This document shows, piece by piece, positions 8,390-17,036 of a stretch of 53,580 bases of DNA. The stretch lies in assembly GCA_016200915.1 (NCBI GenBank), contig JACQDV010000026.1, positions 1 to 53,580 of the forward strand, written 5' to 3'. The notes under the pieces were generated by a model. It saw only the letters and a list, made by a program, of their open reading frames with translations. It had not been told where the DNA came from and ran no database searches. The stretch is from Sphingobacteriales bacterium. GTDB lineage: Bacteria > Bacteroidota > Bacteroidia > Chitinophagales > Chitinophagaceae. The stretch's first letter is position 1. Each line of letters starts with the position of its first letter. The translations under genes and the position numbers were made by a program.

Positions 8390-8391
8390 AA

Positions 8392-9987
8392 ATGAAATAT
8401 ACAAACGAAATAAAAAAGCGCAGAACATTTGCCATCATCAGTCACCCGGATGCCGGTAAAACAACACTCACAGAAAAGTTGTTGTTGTTTGGTGGCGCCA
8501 TACAGGTGGCCGGTGCGGTTAAGAGTAACAAGATAAAGAAGCATGCAACCTCCGACTTTATGGAGATTGAAAGACAAAGAGGTATTAGTGTGGCTACTTC
8601 GGTAATGACTTTTGAATATGATGGAACATTAATCAACCTGCTGGATACTCCCGGTCACAAAGATTTTGCTGAAGATACTTACCGAACCTTAACGGCTGTT
8701 GACAGTGTAATCCTTGTAGTGGATAGTGTAAATGGTGTGGAAGACCAAACAAGAAGACTGATGGAAGTGTGCCGCATGAGAGATACACCAGTAATCGTGT
8801 TCATCAACAAAATGGATCGTGATGGTAAGAACCGTTTTGATCTGTTAGAAGAGATAGAAAAAGAATTAAAGATTTCATTACACCCGATGACATGGCCTAT
8901 TAACAGTGGTAAAGAATTTAAGGGTGTATATGATTTGCATAACAAAAGCCTGGTATTATTTACTGCCAACACGAAAGCTGCTGATGAAGATGTAGTGCAG
9001 ATTACAGATTTAAGCAGTGATATTTTAGATAAAAAAATTGGCGAAACAGATGCCGCTACTTTAAGAGAAGATGTGGAATTAGTGGATACAGTACATGGCG
9101 AGTTAAATGTGAATGATTATTTGAAAGGAAAAGTTGCTCCCGTTTTCTTTGGCAGTGCCGTAAATAATTTTGGCGTAAAAGAATTGCTGGAAACATTCGT
9201 ACGCATTGCACCGTTACCGCAAAGCCGTGAAACTTCTACCCGTCATTTGGATGTGAATGAAGATAAGCTGAGCGGATTCGTTTTTAAAATACATGCCAAC
9301 CTTGACCCGAAACACCGTGACCGGATTGCTTTTATGCGTATCTGCTCCGGCAAGTTTGAGAGAAATAAATATTATCATCATGTTCGATTAGACAGGGACA
9401 TTCGTTTCAGCAATCCATATTCCTTTATGGCAAGACAGAAAGATGTGATTGAAGAAGCTTATCCCGGCGATGTGGTGGGTTTATTTGATACTGGTAACTT
9501 TAAAATTGGTGATACATTAACCGAAGGTGAAGACTTTTACTTCACTGGTATTCCATCCTTCTCTCCTGAAATATTTAAAGAAGTAGTGAATAAAGACCCG
9601 ATGAAAACCAAACAATTAGAGAAAGGTTTATTACAGTTGACAGATGAAGGAGTAGCACAGTTGTTCACCCAGTTTGGTGGCACAAAGAAGATTATTGGCT
9701 GTGTGGGTGAACTGCAGTTTGAAGTAATTCAATATCGTTTGCTGCATGAATACGGAGCATCCGTTCAGTTTAATACCTTGCCATTTTATAAAGCCTGCTG
9801 GTTAACCAGTAAAGATGAAAAGAAATTACACGATTTCATGCGTTTCAAATTAAGTAATACTGCGGATGACAAAGATGGACATCCTGTTTACCTGGCGCAA
9901 AGCGAATGGTTTTTAAATACAGAAAGAAATAATAACCCCGATATTGAATTTCATTTTACCAGTGAGATTCATAAAGAAACTGCTTAA
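8392..9987 (+). CDS. prfC: Peptide chain release factor 3
   Basis: A 531-residue translational GTPase that recycles RF1 and RF2 from the ribosome after termination. The G domain has the P-loop SHPDAGKTT (residues 17-25), the G3 motif DTPGHKDF (85-92) and the G4 motif NKMD (139-142). The rest matches RF3 domains II and III ([19 protein letters not shown]). The length is normal. The ATG start lies directly behind the dyad repeat at 8295-8389, so the ribosome binding region is part of that repeat. It is followed after 35 bases by the ATPase gene at 10023. Confidence 0.96.
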   Translation: MKYTNEIKKRRTFAIISHPDAGKTTLTEKLLLFGGAIQVAGAVKSNKIKKHATSDFMEIERQRGISVATSVMTFEYDGTLINLLDTPGHKDFAEDTYRTLTAVDSVILVVDSVNGVEDQTRRLMEVCRMRDTPVIVFINKMDRDGKNRFDLLEEIEKELKISLHPMTWPINSGKEFKGVYDLHNKSLVLFTANTKAADEDVVQITDLSSDILDKKIGETDAATLREDVELVDTVHGELNVNDYLKGKVAPVFFGSAVNNFGVKELLETFVRIAPLPQSRETSTRHLDVNEDKLSGFVFKIHANLDPKHRDRIAFMRICSGKFERNKYYHHVRLDRDIRFSNPYSFMARQKDVIEEAYPGDVVGLFDTGNFKIGDTLTEGEDFYFTGIPSFSPEIFKEVVNKDPMKTKQLEKGLLQLTDEGVAQLFTQFGGTKKIIGCVGELQFEVIQYRLLHEYGASVQFNTLPFYKACWLTSKDEKKLHDFMRFKLSNTADDKDGHPVYLAQSEWFLNTERNNNPDIEFHFTSEIHKETA

Positions 9988-10022
9988 AAAGCTTTTATTA
10001 TCTTTATGCTTTAATCAGGTTT

Positions 10023-11204
10023 ATGATAAAGCAGATAGATATATCCAATTTTAGATCAATTAAGGAGCAAAGTATCCCTTTAAAAAAGTTGAATATACTT
10101 TACGGTCCTAATGGATCAGGGAAATCTTCTGTTTGCTATGCTCCTTATGTTTTTAGAAATTTTTTTATTAACCCCAATCAGCGTCTTGATAGCTTATTCA
10201 ATTTTGGGTTTATAAATCTAGGAACTTTTGAAAATGTTGTCCACAAGCAAGAGTCTGATGACGGTGGCATAACCATGTATATTCATTTGGATATTTCCGA
10301 GTATCATCAAAGTAAACTCATAAAAAAACCATCAGTTAATTTTTTTTATGAGTTGTACATTTCAGATGAATTTCCAGCGGAAATATCTTTTAACTGGTCT
10401 GATGTAAGCAAATCAATAGAATTCGACTTACCGCTCAATAATGTGTCATGGACAGATGTAGATTTAGGATTAGCCAAATTGTTATGGAATGGTTTAACAT
10501 TTGAGCCCAAAGACAACACTCTTGATGCCAGAATATTTTGCGAAGCGTTTAACAGAGCCTATGAAAAAATAAAAAACATTGAACTGATATCAGTCAAAAG
10601 AGGGTTTTTTAATCCAATCTTTTCAACAGAACAAGCAAGTGAAGAGTCACTTTTCGCTATGCAAATTAGAGATGAGGGCGATAAATTCGAATCATTGATT
10701 GACCACTATTTCAAACAAATTTTCGACAAAACATTCCGTTTTGTTGCTATACCCGGCAGTACTTCTTTTTATTTAAGAACTCAAAATAAGAAAGGGTTTA
10801 CCATTGATTTGGTTAATGAAGGTTTTGGTGTAAACCAAACTATCTATATGCTGATTAAACTTTTAAAAAGAAGTACCTCGCTTGCTTTTATTGAAGAGCC
10901 GGAAATTCATCTTCATCCATCAGCGCAAAATAAATTAGTAGATGTTTTTACCGAAATCATTCAAAAAGAAAATAAGCAAATCTTTCTTACCACCCATAGT
11001 GAAAATATTGTTTCATCAGTCCTCAATAAAATAGCAAAAGGAGAATTAAGTACAAATGATGTGCAATTTTATTTGGCAAAAGTGGAAAATAATGAGACCA
11101 AAATCATCCCGCAAAATGTAAATGAAAAAGGGCAGATTGAAGGTGGCCTTATGTCCTTTATGGAAACGGAATTACAAAACCTTAAGTCATTACTCGGCAT
11201 TTAA
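10023..11204 (+). CDS. AAA/SMC-like ATPase (AAA_15/AAA_21, DUF3696-like)
   Basis: The 393-residue protein is a single-chain ABC/SMC-type ATPase. It opens with ISNFRSIKE (7-15) and the Walker A motif GPNGSGKSS (28-36). A long, poorly conserved insert follows (about 45-255). Next come a signature-like NEGFGVNQ (265-272), the Walker B motif FIEEPEIHLHP (289-299) and the H-loop TTHSE (323-327). The GFGVxQ and EEPExHLHP signs are typical of OLD/AAA_15/AAA_21 ATPases, many of which drive phage-defence nucleases. No TOPRIM domain is fused. Its stop codon shares one base with the next ATG, indicating translational coupling to the PIN-like protein. The gene is AT-rich relative to prfC. The role in defence is inference from family and pairing. 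Confidence 0.85.
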   Translation: MIKQIDISNFRSIKEQSIPLKKLNILYGPNGSGKSSVCYAPYVFRNFFINPNQRLDSLFNFGFINLGTFENVVHKQESDDGGITMYIHLDISEYHQSKLIKKPSVNFFYELYISDEFPAEISFNWSDVSKSIEFDLPLNNVSWTDVDLGLAKLLWNGLTFEPKDNTLDARIFCEAFNRAYEKIKNIELISVKRGFFNPIFSTEQASEESLFAMQIRDEGDKFESLIDHYFKQIFDKTFRFVAIPGSTSFYLRTQNKKGFTIDLVNEGFGVNQTIYMLIKLLKRSTSLAFIEEPEIHLHPSAQNKLVDVFTEIIQKENKQIFLTTHSENIVSSVLNKIAKGELSTNDVQFYLAKVENNETKIIPQNVNEKGQIEGGLMSFMETELQNLKSLLGI

Positions 11205-11668
11205 TGGATACCAAAAAGCAGTTTACAATTGACGAATGGTTCTACGACTGGCTGGCAGATGAAAATAAATATAAAGCGGCTGTCAAGCTTTTCCTGCGCA
11301 TACATGAAATCTGTGATAAAATCATTTTAAAACCAGGCACAAGACTGGCTCATAAATTTTATCAGTTGGATGAAGCTTCTGGTAAATGGGCTCCCGACCA
11401 AAGAAATGTAGTCAGACTTATAAAAAATCTTTTCCTGAGTAATTCCGAAAAAATCTGGTGGGTTTACGACGAACCCGTTATTGCTGAAGAAGTTGAAGCC
11501 AGGCTTCCAGTAAAAGATGTTTATTTGGTTAAAATTTGTCTGCAAACAACTGATAAAATTTTAATAACTACAGACACTACTCTTTATCAAAACCTGCTTG
11601 AGACAAAGGAAGACTTAGGCATAACACCCATAATGCTTGAGGATTTTTTGAAAGAATACCTTCAATGA
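11204..11668 (+). CDS. Small protein with PIN-like nuclease features, partner of the ATPase
   Basis: The 154-residue product has no family I can name with certainty. Its C-terminal half reads like the end of a PIN domain: KDVYLVKIC (D105 before a helix), then KILITTDTTLY (D124 after a beta strand), then a helix and ITPIMLEDFL. An acidic residue early in the protein (D10 or E11) and one in the middle could complete a metal site, which would make it an RNase-like effector. It overlaps the ATPase by one base upstream and the acetyltransferase by four bases (ATGA) downstream, so the three are likely co-translated. The PIN assignment is by motif pattern only and needs a profile or structure search. 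Confidence 0.6.
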   Translation: MDTKKQFTIDEWFYDWLADENKYKAAVKLFLRIHEICDKIILKPGTRLAHKFYQLDEASGKWAPDQRNVVRLIKNLFLSNSEKIWWVYDEPVIAEEVEARLPVKDVYLVKICLQTTDKILITTDTTLYQNLLETKEDLGITPIMLEDFLKEYLQ

Positions 11669-12189
11669 CGACCATCCAAATCAAACCAATTACAAAAGCT
11701 GATGCAGCTTTATTAAGCGAAGTAGCAGTTAAAGCTTATTGCGATCATTATCTACATCTTTGGTATGATGGCGGGAAATGGTATTTAAACCGATGCTTTA
11801 CTGAAGAAGTGCTGAGCAGTGAATTAGCTGACACCAACAATCTCTTCTTTATTACTTATTTAAATAATGAAGCAGTTGGCTTTCTCAAAATAAAAATAGA
11901 TTCATTATTAGATTCCGAACCGGATAAGAATGCAATTGAACTGGAGCGCATCTATCTTACCAAAACAGCTTCCGGAAAAGGAATCGGGAAAAAGTTAGTT
12001 GAATTAAGTTTCTCCATCGCTAAAGAATATAATAAACAACTCATCTGGCTCAAAGCGATGGATACGAGTACTGGACCTATTGCCTTCTATCAACAAATGG
12101 GCTTTGAATTATGTGGCACTTATCACCTCGATTTCGAACAGATGAAAGAAGAGTTGCGTGGAATGGTGATTATGAAAAAAGAATTATAA
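11665..12189 (+). CDS. GNAT family N-acetyltransferase (PaiA-like)
   Basis: This 174-residue acetyltransferase has the acetyl-CoA loop SGKGIG (residues 103-108) after ELERIYL, and the motif FYQQMGF (141-147). The layout, including ELERIYLTK, resembles spermidine/spermine-type acetyltransferases common in Bacteroidota, and it resembles the paralogue at 23248-23775. Its ATG overlaps the stop of the PIN-like gene (ATGA), so it is read from the same mRNA. Whether it belongs functionally to the ATPase pair or merely sits downstream is open. Its 3' end overlaps the convergent YkgJ-like gene by 6 bases. Confidence 0.88.
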   Translation: MTTIQIKPITKADAALLSEVAVKAYCDHYLHLWYDGGKWYLNRCFTEEVLSSELADTNNLFFITYLNNEAVGFLKIKIDSLLDSEPDKNAIELERIYLTKTASGKGIGKKLVELSFSIAKEYNKQLIWLKAMDTSTGPIAFYQQMGFELCGTYHLDFEQMKEELRGMVIMKKEL

Positions 12190-12690
12190 ATTGTCAATCT
12201 TCGCTTTCATCTTCTCCACCAACTTAAAAGTAGCCGGGCAATATTCTACATTCTGCTTATACACATGCACCCATTCTTTAAAATGTCTTTTGGTATGATG
12301 AGGGAACCCGGCACAATCAGCAGGACGAACTTCATAAATATTGCACATGTTTGTTTTAAGGTCTAAAAACTGGCAGGGAGTTTTTTTATTCATCCAGTCG
12401 CCGGTGCTGCGTTCTTTGTAGAGCCATTTATTTTTAAACTCATCAACCGTCATTCCCAAATGGGCAGAGATGCGTTTAATATCTGCTAATGTATAAGTAG
12501 GCGTCATCGTTCTGCAGCAATTAGCACAGGCCAGGCAATCAGTTTCTTTCCATACCTCTTTATCTATCGGGGCAACTATTTTGTCTAATCCTTTTGTAGT
12601 TTTCTTTTCGATACGGGTAAGAAAACGGCGATAAGAATTACGGTATTTTTTAACCTGTTTGTTGAATGCTTTTACAAATGCCGACGACAT
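12184..12690 (-). CDS. YkgJ family cysteine cluster protein
   Basis: The 168-residue protein belongs to the CxxCxxCC (YkgJ/PF03692) family, predicted to bind zinc or an iron-sulfur cluster. The cysteine cluster CLACANCC lies at residues 52-59. Further metal-ligand candidates are the Cys of TPCQFLDL and those of NMCNIYEVRPADCAGFPHH. The N-terminal 40 residues are basic and helical. The biochemical role of this family is unknown. It is a single gene, convergent with the acetyltransferase and divergent from xerD. Confidence 0.85.
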   Translation of the reverse strand: MSSAFVKAFNKQVKKYRNSYRRFLTRIEKKTTKGLDKIVAPIDKEVWKETDCLACANCCRTMTPTYTLADIKRISAHLGMTVDEFKNKWLYKERSTGDWMNKKTPCQFLDLKTNMCNIYEVRPADCAGFPHHTKRHFKEWVHVYKQNVEYCPATFKLVEKMKAKIDNL

Positions 12691-12777
12691 ATCAATTAAT
12701 GGGTTTCTAAAATGAGGTGCGAAAATAATGGTTAATGATTACATATTCGCCATTGGTTTGTAAATTGAACTTTATTT

Positions 12778-13677
12778 ATGTGGGAAGCTTATAAAAAAGG
12801 ATATAAAGCCTATTTGCAGTTGGAAAAATCTCTTTCTGAAAACTCAGTAGAGGCTTACATAAGGGATGTGGGCAAGCTTACGGATTATCTTCAATCATCT
12901 AATCAATTAAAAGCACCGGATGAATTAAGTTTAAAAGAGCTTCAGCATTTTGTAAAATGGATTGCTGAGTTGGGAATGACAGCTTCCTCACAGGCAAGAA
13001 TCATTTCCGGCTTACGGGGATTTTATAAATATTGTTTACTTGAAAATATAACTGCCAAAGACCCCACTTCCCTGCTGGAAGTTCCCAAACTGAAAAGAGC
13101 ATTACCGGATGTATTGAGTTATGAAGAGATTGAAAACATCATATCTCAAATTGACTTAAGCAAACCAGAAGGCGGCCGTAACAAAGCGATTTTAGAAACG
13201 ATGTATAGCTGTGGTCTACGGGTAAGTGAAGTGGTGAACCTGAGAATATCCTGTTTGTATTTAGATGTTGGTTTTATAAGAGTGATTGGTAAAGGTGATA
13301 AAGAAAGATTGGTTCCTATTGGTAGTGATGCAGTAAAACACATTACTATTTACAAAGATAATATCCGCAATCACCAGGAAATAAAACCCGGCAATGAAGA
13401 CATTTTATTTCTTAATCGCCGGGGAACGTTGCTTTCTCGGGTAATGATTTTTTTACTGATAAAAGAACTCACTTTAAAAGCAGGTATTAAAAAAAATATT
13501 TCACCACATACCTTTCGTCATTCTTTTGCCACTCATTTGGTAGAAGGCGGTGCCGACCTCCGTGCCGTACAGGAAATGCTGGGGCATGAAAGCATTACTA
13601 CTACCGAAATATATACTCATCTCGACCGGGAATATTTACGCCGCACACTGGAAAAATATCATCCTGGGTTTAAATAA
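12778..13677 (+). CDS. xerD: Site-specific tyrosine recombinase XerD
   Basis: A 299-residue tyrosine recombinase of Xer size. Residues 1-90 are the SAM-like DNA-binding domain and about 110-290 the catalytic domain. All catalytic residues are present: R148 (SCGLRVSE), K172 (GKGDKER), H244 and R247 (HTFRHSF), H270 (LGHESI) and Y279 (IYTH). XerD acts with XerC at dif to resolve chromosome dimers. The length and lack of nearby phage genes favour the housekeeping enzyme over an integrase. The XerC paralogue is not in the window, so XerC versus XerD is decided by general resemblance only. A word repeat begins right after the stop. Confidence 0.88.
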   Translation: MWEAYKKGYKAYLQLEKSLSENSVEAYIRDVGKLTDYLQSSNQLKAPDELSLKELQHFVKWIAELGMTASSQARIISGLRGFYKYCLLENITAKDPTSLLEVPKLKRALPDVLSYEEIENIISQIDLSKPEGGRNKAILETMYSCGLRVSEVVNLRISCLYLDVGFIRVIGKGDKERLVPIGSDAVKHITIYKDNIRNHQEIKPGNEDILFLNRRGTLLSRVMIFLLIKELTLKAGIKKNISPHTFRHSFATHLVEGGADLRAVQEMLGHESITTTEIYTHLDREYLRRTLEKYHPGFK

Positions 13678-13678
13678 G

Positions 13679-13799
13679 TTTATTGTTTATTGTTTATTGT
13701 TTATTGTTTGTGGTTTGTGGTTGAATACAATAGAAGCGATTAAATCATTTATTTAACTAAGTTTATTCAGCATTTGGCGTTTTGCATTCAGCGTTCAGC
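13679..13799. repeat. TTTATTG/TTTGTGG and GCATTCAGCGTT word repeats
   Basis: Four direct TTTATTG units lead into TTTGTGGTTTGTGG (13679-13722). Near the next gene there is a second family, TTCAGCATTTGGCGTTTTGC followed by ATTCAGCGTTCAG (about 13767-13798). Both fill the gap between the convergent ends of xerD and the T9SS protein. No hairpin terminator is evident in the gap. Confidence 0.75.
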
Positions 13800-14831
13800 C
13801 TATTCCAAAACAATCTTTCCATTATAAAACAACTTACCATCTTTATTCATTATTCGCAAAAGATAGGCTCCTGCTGATACTTCTTTATTCAGGTCAAGAT
13901 GGAATACATAGTTTTTATCTGGTACAGTAAAAGTTGTTTGCTGAACTGCTCTTCCATCAATATTGGTCAGAATAGCAGTGTACTCACCCTTATCTACTTC
14001 ATTAAACTGTAATGAACAGGTGTTACCATTAGCAACAGGGTTGGGATAGATTTTTACTTTATCATTTAAAACCGTGTATTTTTCTTTTACGACAGACATT
14101 TCTTTTTTAACCACCTGCTGATTTGTTTTTTTTACCGCTGGGTTAACCAATGATATTCCGCCACTCATAGCCAGTTCCAATTGTATTTCTATTTGCTGCC
14201 CTTCTTTTTCAATAATTTTCTTCACTTTGAGTTCCTGGCTTACATATCCAACAGCACCAATTTTTATGGTCCCATTTAATTTATCCTTAGCTATTTTAAG
14301 TGTAAATCTTCCTTCCACATCAGTTCTGCAAAACACACTATCATCAATTCTTATATCAACCCATGAAATTGCATCACCAGACCCTTTTTGAATCACCTTA
14401 CCTGTTATAATTTTTATACCTTTTTCTTGTGGTATAATTCCAATTCCTTTCACAACCATCCCTAACACCAGGCGTTTATGAGTATAATCAACCACCGAAT
14501 CTTTTCCCTGCAAATTCTGCGGCAACGTTTTTTGCGCAAATGCTTTGTGAGCAAAAAAGAATCCGGGCAATAATAATTTCCAGAGATGTTTGAACAATCC
14601 ATTTTCTCTTGGAGCAGTTATGAGCTCCCGGTTTATCTGGCTTGCTTTAAAGTGACCACATACTTTATCGGTTGTCTTATTTAAATAAGATTGCATCTGT
14701 TCATCATTCATCGCAGTAAAATCCTTTACTTCTTTTGAACAAACGTCGCAGTATCTTCCCTGCTCAACAGGTGTCATATTATTCCAGTTTTCGTGGCATG
14801 GCTCGGGGATAGTGATCATTACAGGGTTCAT
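13800..14831 (-). CDS. Cys-motif protein with carboxypeptidase-regulatory-like domain and T9SS tail
   Basis: This 343-residue protein has an unusual order. The N-terminus (residues 1-62) carries PCHENWNNM, GRYCDVCSKEVKDF and VCGHF, four cysteines (12, 28, 31, 58) suited to metal binding. A hydrophobic segment follows (about 83-100), ending in AFAQ like a signal cleavage site. A CarboxypepD_reg-like beta sandwich comes at about 141-215 (ITGKVIQKGSGDAI, DVEGRFTLKI). A T9SS type A sorting domain starts near 258 (KVKIYPNPVANG) and ends in GKIVLE. The CHENW module is recurrent in Bacteroidota. It is divergent from the sigma factor, 117 bases away, which suggests shared control. How an N-terminal cytosolic-looking module joins a secretion tail is unclear. 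Confidence 0.75.
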   Translation of the reverse strand: MNPVMITIPEPCHENWNNMTPVEQGRYCDVCSKEVKDFTAMNDEQMQSYLNKTTDKVCGHFKASQINRELITAPRENGLFKHLWKLLLPGFFFAHKAFAQKTLPQNLQGKDSVVDYTHKRLVLGMVVKGIGIIPQEKGIKIITGKVIQKGSGDAISWVDIRIDDSVFCRTDVEGRFTLKIAKDKLNGTIKIGAVGYVSQELKVKKIIEKEGQQIEIQLELAMSGGISLVNPAVKKTNQQVVKKEMSVVKEKYTVLNDKVKIYPNPVANGNTCSLQFNEVDKGEYTAILTNIDGRAVQQTTFTVPDKNYVFHLDLNKEVSAGAYLLRIMNKDGKLFYNGKIVLE

Positions 14832-14948
14832 AAATTATTTTTAAAGTTGATTTATGACTTATGGATGTAGCCATCAAACGAATTACATAAAGCAGCACAC
14901 AAAATTTTTTGCCTTATATTGCCGCCTACTTAATAACGGCCACTGCTA

Positions 14949-15530
14949 TTGTCATTTATCAGGAACATATCAGACTCTCCATTGAGCGATAAAGAGCTTG
15001 TAACATTATACAAGCAGGATGGCAATATGCAGGTGCTGGCCCAGCTATACCAGCGGTATATGGACCTTGTTTATGGTGTGTGTCTCAAATACTTTAAAGA
15101 ACAGGAAGCCAGCCGGGATGCCGTAATGGCTATTTTTGAAGAACTGGTACCCAAGCTTAAAAAACACGAAGTGGATAATTTTAAAGGATGGCTGCATACG
15201 GTAACTAAAAACTACTGCCTCATGCAGTTGCGAACACCCCGTAACCTGAAAACAAAAGAATTAAACGCCGATGTTATGCAATCGGGAGAAATGCTGCATC
15301 TGGATGATGGAATCATGGAAAAAGAAGCCACTTTTAACCGCCTCCAGCATTGTTTAAACACTTTATCAGCCGAGCAAAAACAAAGTGTTGAGCTGTTCTA
15401 TCTCCAAAACAAATGCTATAATGAAATTGCCGATATTACCGGGTACGACTGGAATAAAGTGCGGAGCTTTATACAAAATGGCCGGAGAAATTTGAAACTT
15501 TGCATGGAGAAAGATGGTGAGGAGAGGTAG
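14949..15530 (+). CDS. RNA polymerase sigma factor (ECF-like, sigma-70 family)
   Basis: The 193-residue protein has sigma region 2 at about residues 29-100 (LAQLYQRYMDLVYGVCLKYF, then FKGWLHTVTKNYC) and a region 4 helix-turn-helix at about 132-185 (LSAEQKQSVELFYLQ, YNEIADITGYDWNKVRSFI). It directs RNA polymerase to a target promoter set. An in-frame stop at 14934 limits the start to 14937 or later. No ATG precedes codon 27, so TTG at 14949 is the likely start (CTG at 14943 is possible). The downstream gene at 15631 encodes a membrane protein with a short anti-sigma-like cytosolic N-terminus, a common sigma/regulator pairing in this group. Confidence 0.85.
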   Translation: MSFIRNISDSPLSDKELVTLYKQDGNMQVLAQLYQRYMDLVYGVCLKYFKEQEASRDAVMAIFEELVPKLKKHEVDNFKGWLHTVTKNYCLMQLRTPRNLKTKELNADVMQSGEMLHLDDGIMEKEATFNRLQHCLNTLSAEQKQSVELFYLQNKCYNEIADITGYDWNKVRSFIQNGRRNLKLCMEKDGEER

Positions 15531-15532
15531 GG

Positions 15533-15628
15533 AATTGGTGAATGGTGAATAGTGAATAGTGAGTGGTGAACAGGATGATTGAGAATAATTAATTTTAAAA
15601 TATTGAAATCAGAAATTTTGAAATTGTT
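15533..15628. repeat. GGTGAAT/GAAATTTTG word repeats between sigma and its partner gene
   Basis: The gap begins with imperfect repeats of GGTGAAT/AGTGAAT (15533-15570). It continues with AT-rich words TATTGAAAT, GAAATTTTGAAATTG. They separate the sigma factor stop from the ATG at 15631. No terminator stem is seen, so the two genes may be co-transcribed. Confidence 0.6.
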
Positions 15629-15630
15629 GA

Positions 15631-17007
15631 ATGTCCGCCGATAACAAACATATCAATTACAACGCCAATGATATTCAGCGTTACCTGCAGGGAAAAATGA
15701 CTCCGCAGGAAATGCATGCATTGGAAAGAGCTGCATTAGACGATGAGTTCCTGGCAGATGCTATTGAAGGATATGACCTGGTGCAAGATGATCATAAAAT
15801 TGTATTGGAAGGATTAAAAGATTCCTTAGCACAAAAAACATCCGGCAAAGTGGTGGAAATGAAAAAGGGCGGATGGAAACAATGGTATCGTATTGCAGCA
15901 GCATTGTTCATTTTGTTAGGATCGGCTGCTATCATTTACAAATATATTTTCACTAATAAGCCGGGAGAAATACAAAGTGTAGTTGCCAAACAGGAAACTA
16001 AAAAAGAAGCAACCCAATCTGCCGACTCTATTATTCAGCCTAACAAAAGTAGCAGCGAAATAGCAACAACAGAAACAAAACCACCGGTAACCTTTAAAGA
16101 AAAAGAAGCTACAACTAAAACTTTCGATAGCAATGTTGTTGCTATAAATAAAGTTCCTGCAAAAGAAAAAGCCGATGATAAAGCTTTAGCAAAAGATGAA
16201 GAAGTTGTTGTTCCTAAGAAAGCTGAAGAAGCAAAAACGGTGATTCTTGATAAAGAAACACAGGTTAGTGCTAATTACAAGTTTTCCCAGGATAAAAAAG
16301 CAAAAGCATCAACCAATTTGCAAGGAGTTGTTGCAGCACCCGCTACTGCAAGAATTGATACAAGATTTAAAACCCAGAACAAAAACAACCAGGGACTCGC
16401 TGAAAACTTAAATCAAAATATTTTTAAAGGCCGGGTTGTCAATGCCAATAATGAACCTCTTCCGTTTACCAAAATTTCTATTTTAAACGACAGTTTTAAA
16501 ATCGGCACTTATGCTGATGCCAAAGGCTATTTCAATTTCATTTCACTTGATACCATTTTACCGGTGGAAGCAAAATCAATTGGGTACAGCAATCAAACCG
16601 GAGTATTAAAAAGTGGGTTGCTGGCTAATAATAAACTGGTTCTCTCGGAAAATAGTCAGCCTGAAGCAGACATTGTCATTAAATCCAATCGTGTGGACAG
16701 GGTTAAATCGCTTCGGGATTTGCTAAAAGATACATCCAAACTGGCTGAGCCGGAAGATGGCTGGGGCAATTATGCAACCTATATGGCTAATAACCTGGAG
16801 CTTCCTAATGGCATTAAAATAAACTCACAGCACGGAACAGTGGAACTCAGTTTTACGATTGATAAAAACGGGGTTCCTCAAAATATCAATATTGATAAAT
16901 CTTACGGCAAACAAGTAGATGCAGAAGCAATCAGGCTTGTAAAGGATGGGCCGAAATGGAAATCAAAAAACCGTAATAAAAAAGGAAAAGTGGTAGTAGT
17001 GTTTTAA
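15631..17007 (+). CDS. Membrane protein with anti-sigma-like N-terminus, CarboxypepD_reg-like and TonB C-terminal domains
   Basis: The 458-residue protein has a cytosolic N-terminus (1-80) resembling the short anti-sigma segments found next to Bacteroidota sigma factors (DIQRYLQGKMTPQEMHALE). One membrane helix follows (about 86-106). A long Lys/Glu/Thr-rich periplasmic linker spans about 107-255. A carboxypeptidase-regulatory-like domain comes at about 263-345 (FKGRVVNANNEPLPFTKI). The C-terminus (about 375-458) is TonB_C-like: VELSFTIDKNGVPQNINI, and DAEAIRLVKDGPKW. It could sense an outer-membrane or periplasmic state and release the sigma factor, or energise a TonB-dependent receptor. No receptor gene is adjacent. 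The function is inferred from architecture and neighbour. Confidence 0.75.
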   Translation: MSADNKHINYNANDIQRYLQGKMTPQEMHALERAALDDEFLADAIEGYDLVQDDHKIVLEGLKDSLAQKTSGKVVEMKKGGWKQWYRIAAALFILLGSAAIIYKYIFTNKPGEIQSVVAKQETKKEATQSADSIIQPNKSSSEIATTETKPPVTFKEKEATTKTFDSNVVAINKVPAKEKADDKALAKDEEVVVPKKAEEAKTVILDKETQVSANYKFSQDKKAKASTNLQGVVAAPATARIDTRFKTQNKNNQGLAENLNQNIFKGRVVNANNEPLPFTKISILNDSFKIGTYADAKGYFNFISLDTILPVEAKSIGYSNQTGVLKSGLLANNKLVLSENSQPEADIVIKSNRVDRVKSLRDLLKDTSKLAEPEDGWGNYATYMANNLELPNGIKINSQHGTVELSFTIDKNGVPQNINIDKSYGKQVDAEAIRLVKDGPKWKSKNRNKKGKVVVVF

Positions 17008-17036
17008 CAACACCCAATCATCCATCTTTTCGTAGT

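Noticed and set aside
12778-13677. Phage or island integrase rather than XerD
   Set aside because: Size and residues are those of Xer recombinases and there are no attachment sites or phage genes next to it.
13679-13722. Telomere-like or origin iterons
   Set aside because: The TTTATTG units are part of the word-repeat family seen in many spacers; no replication gene is near.
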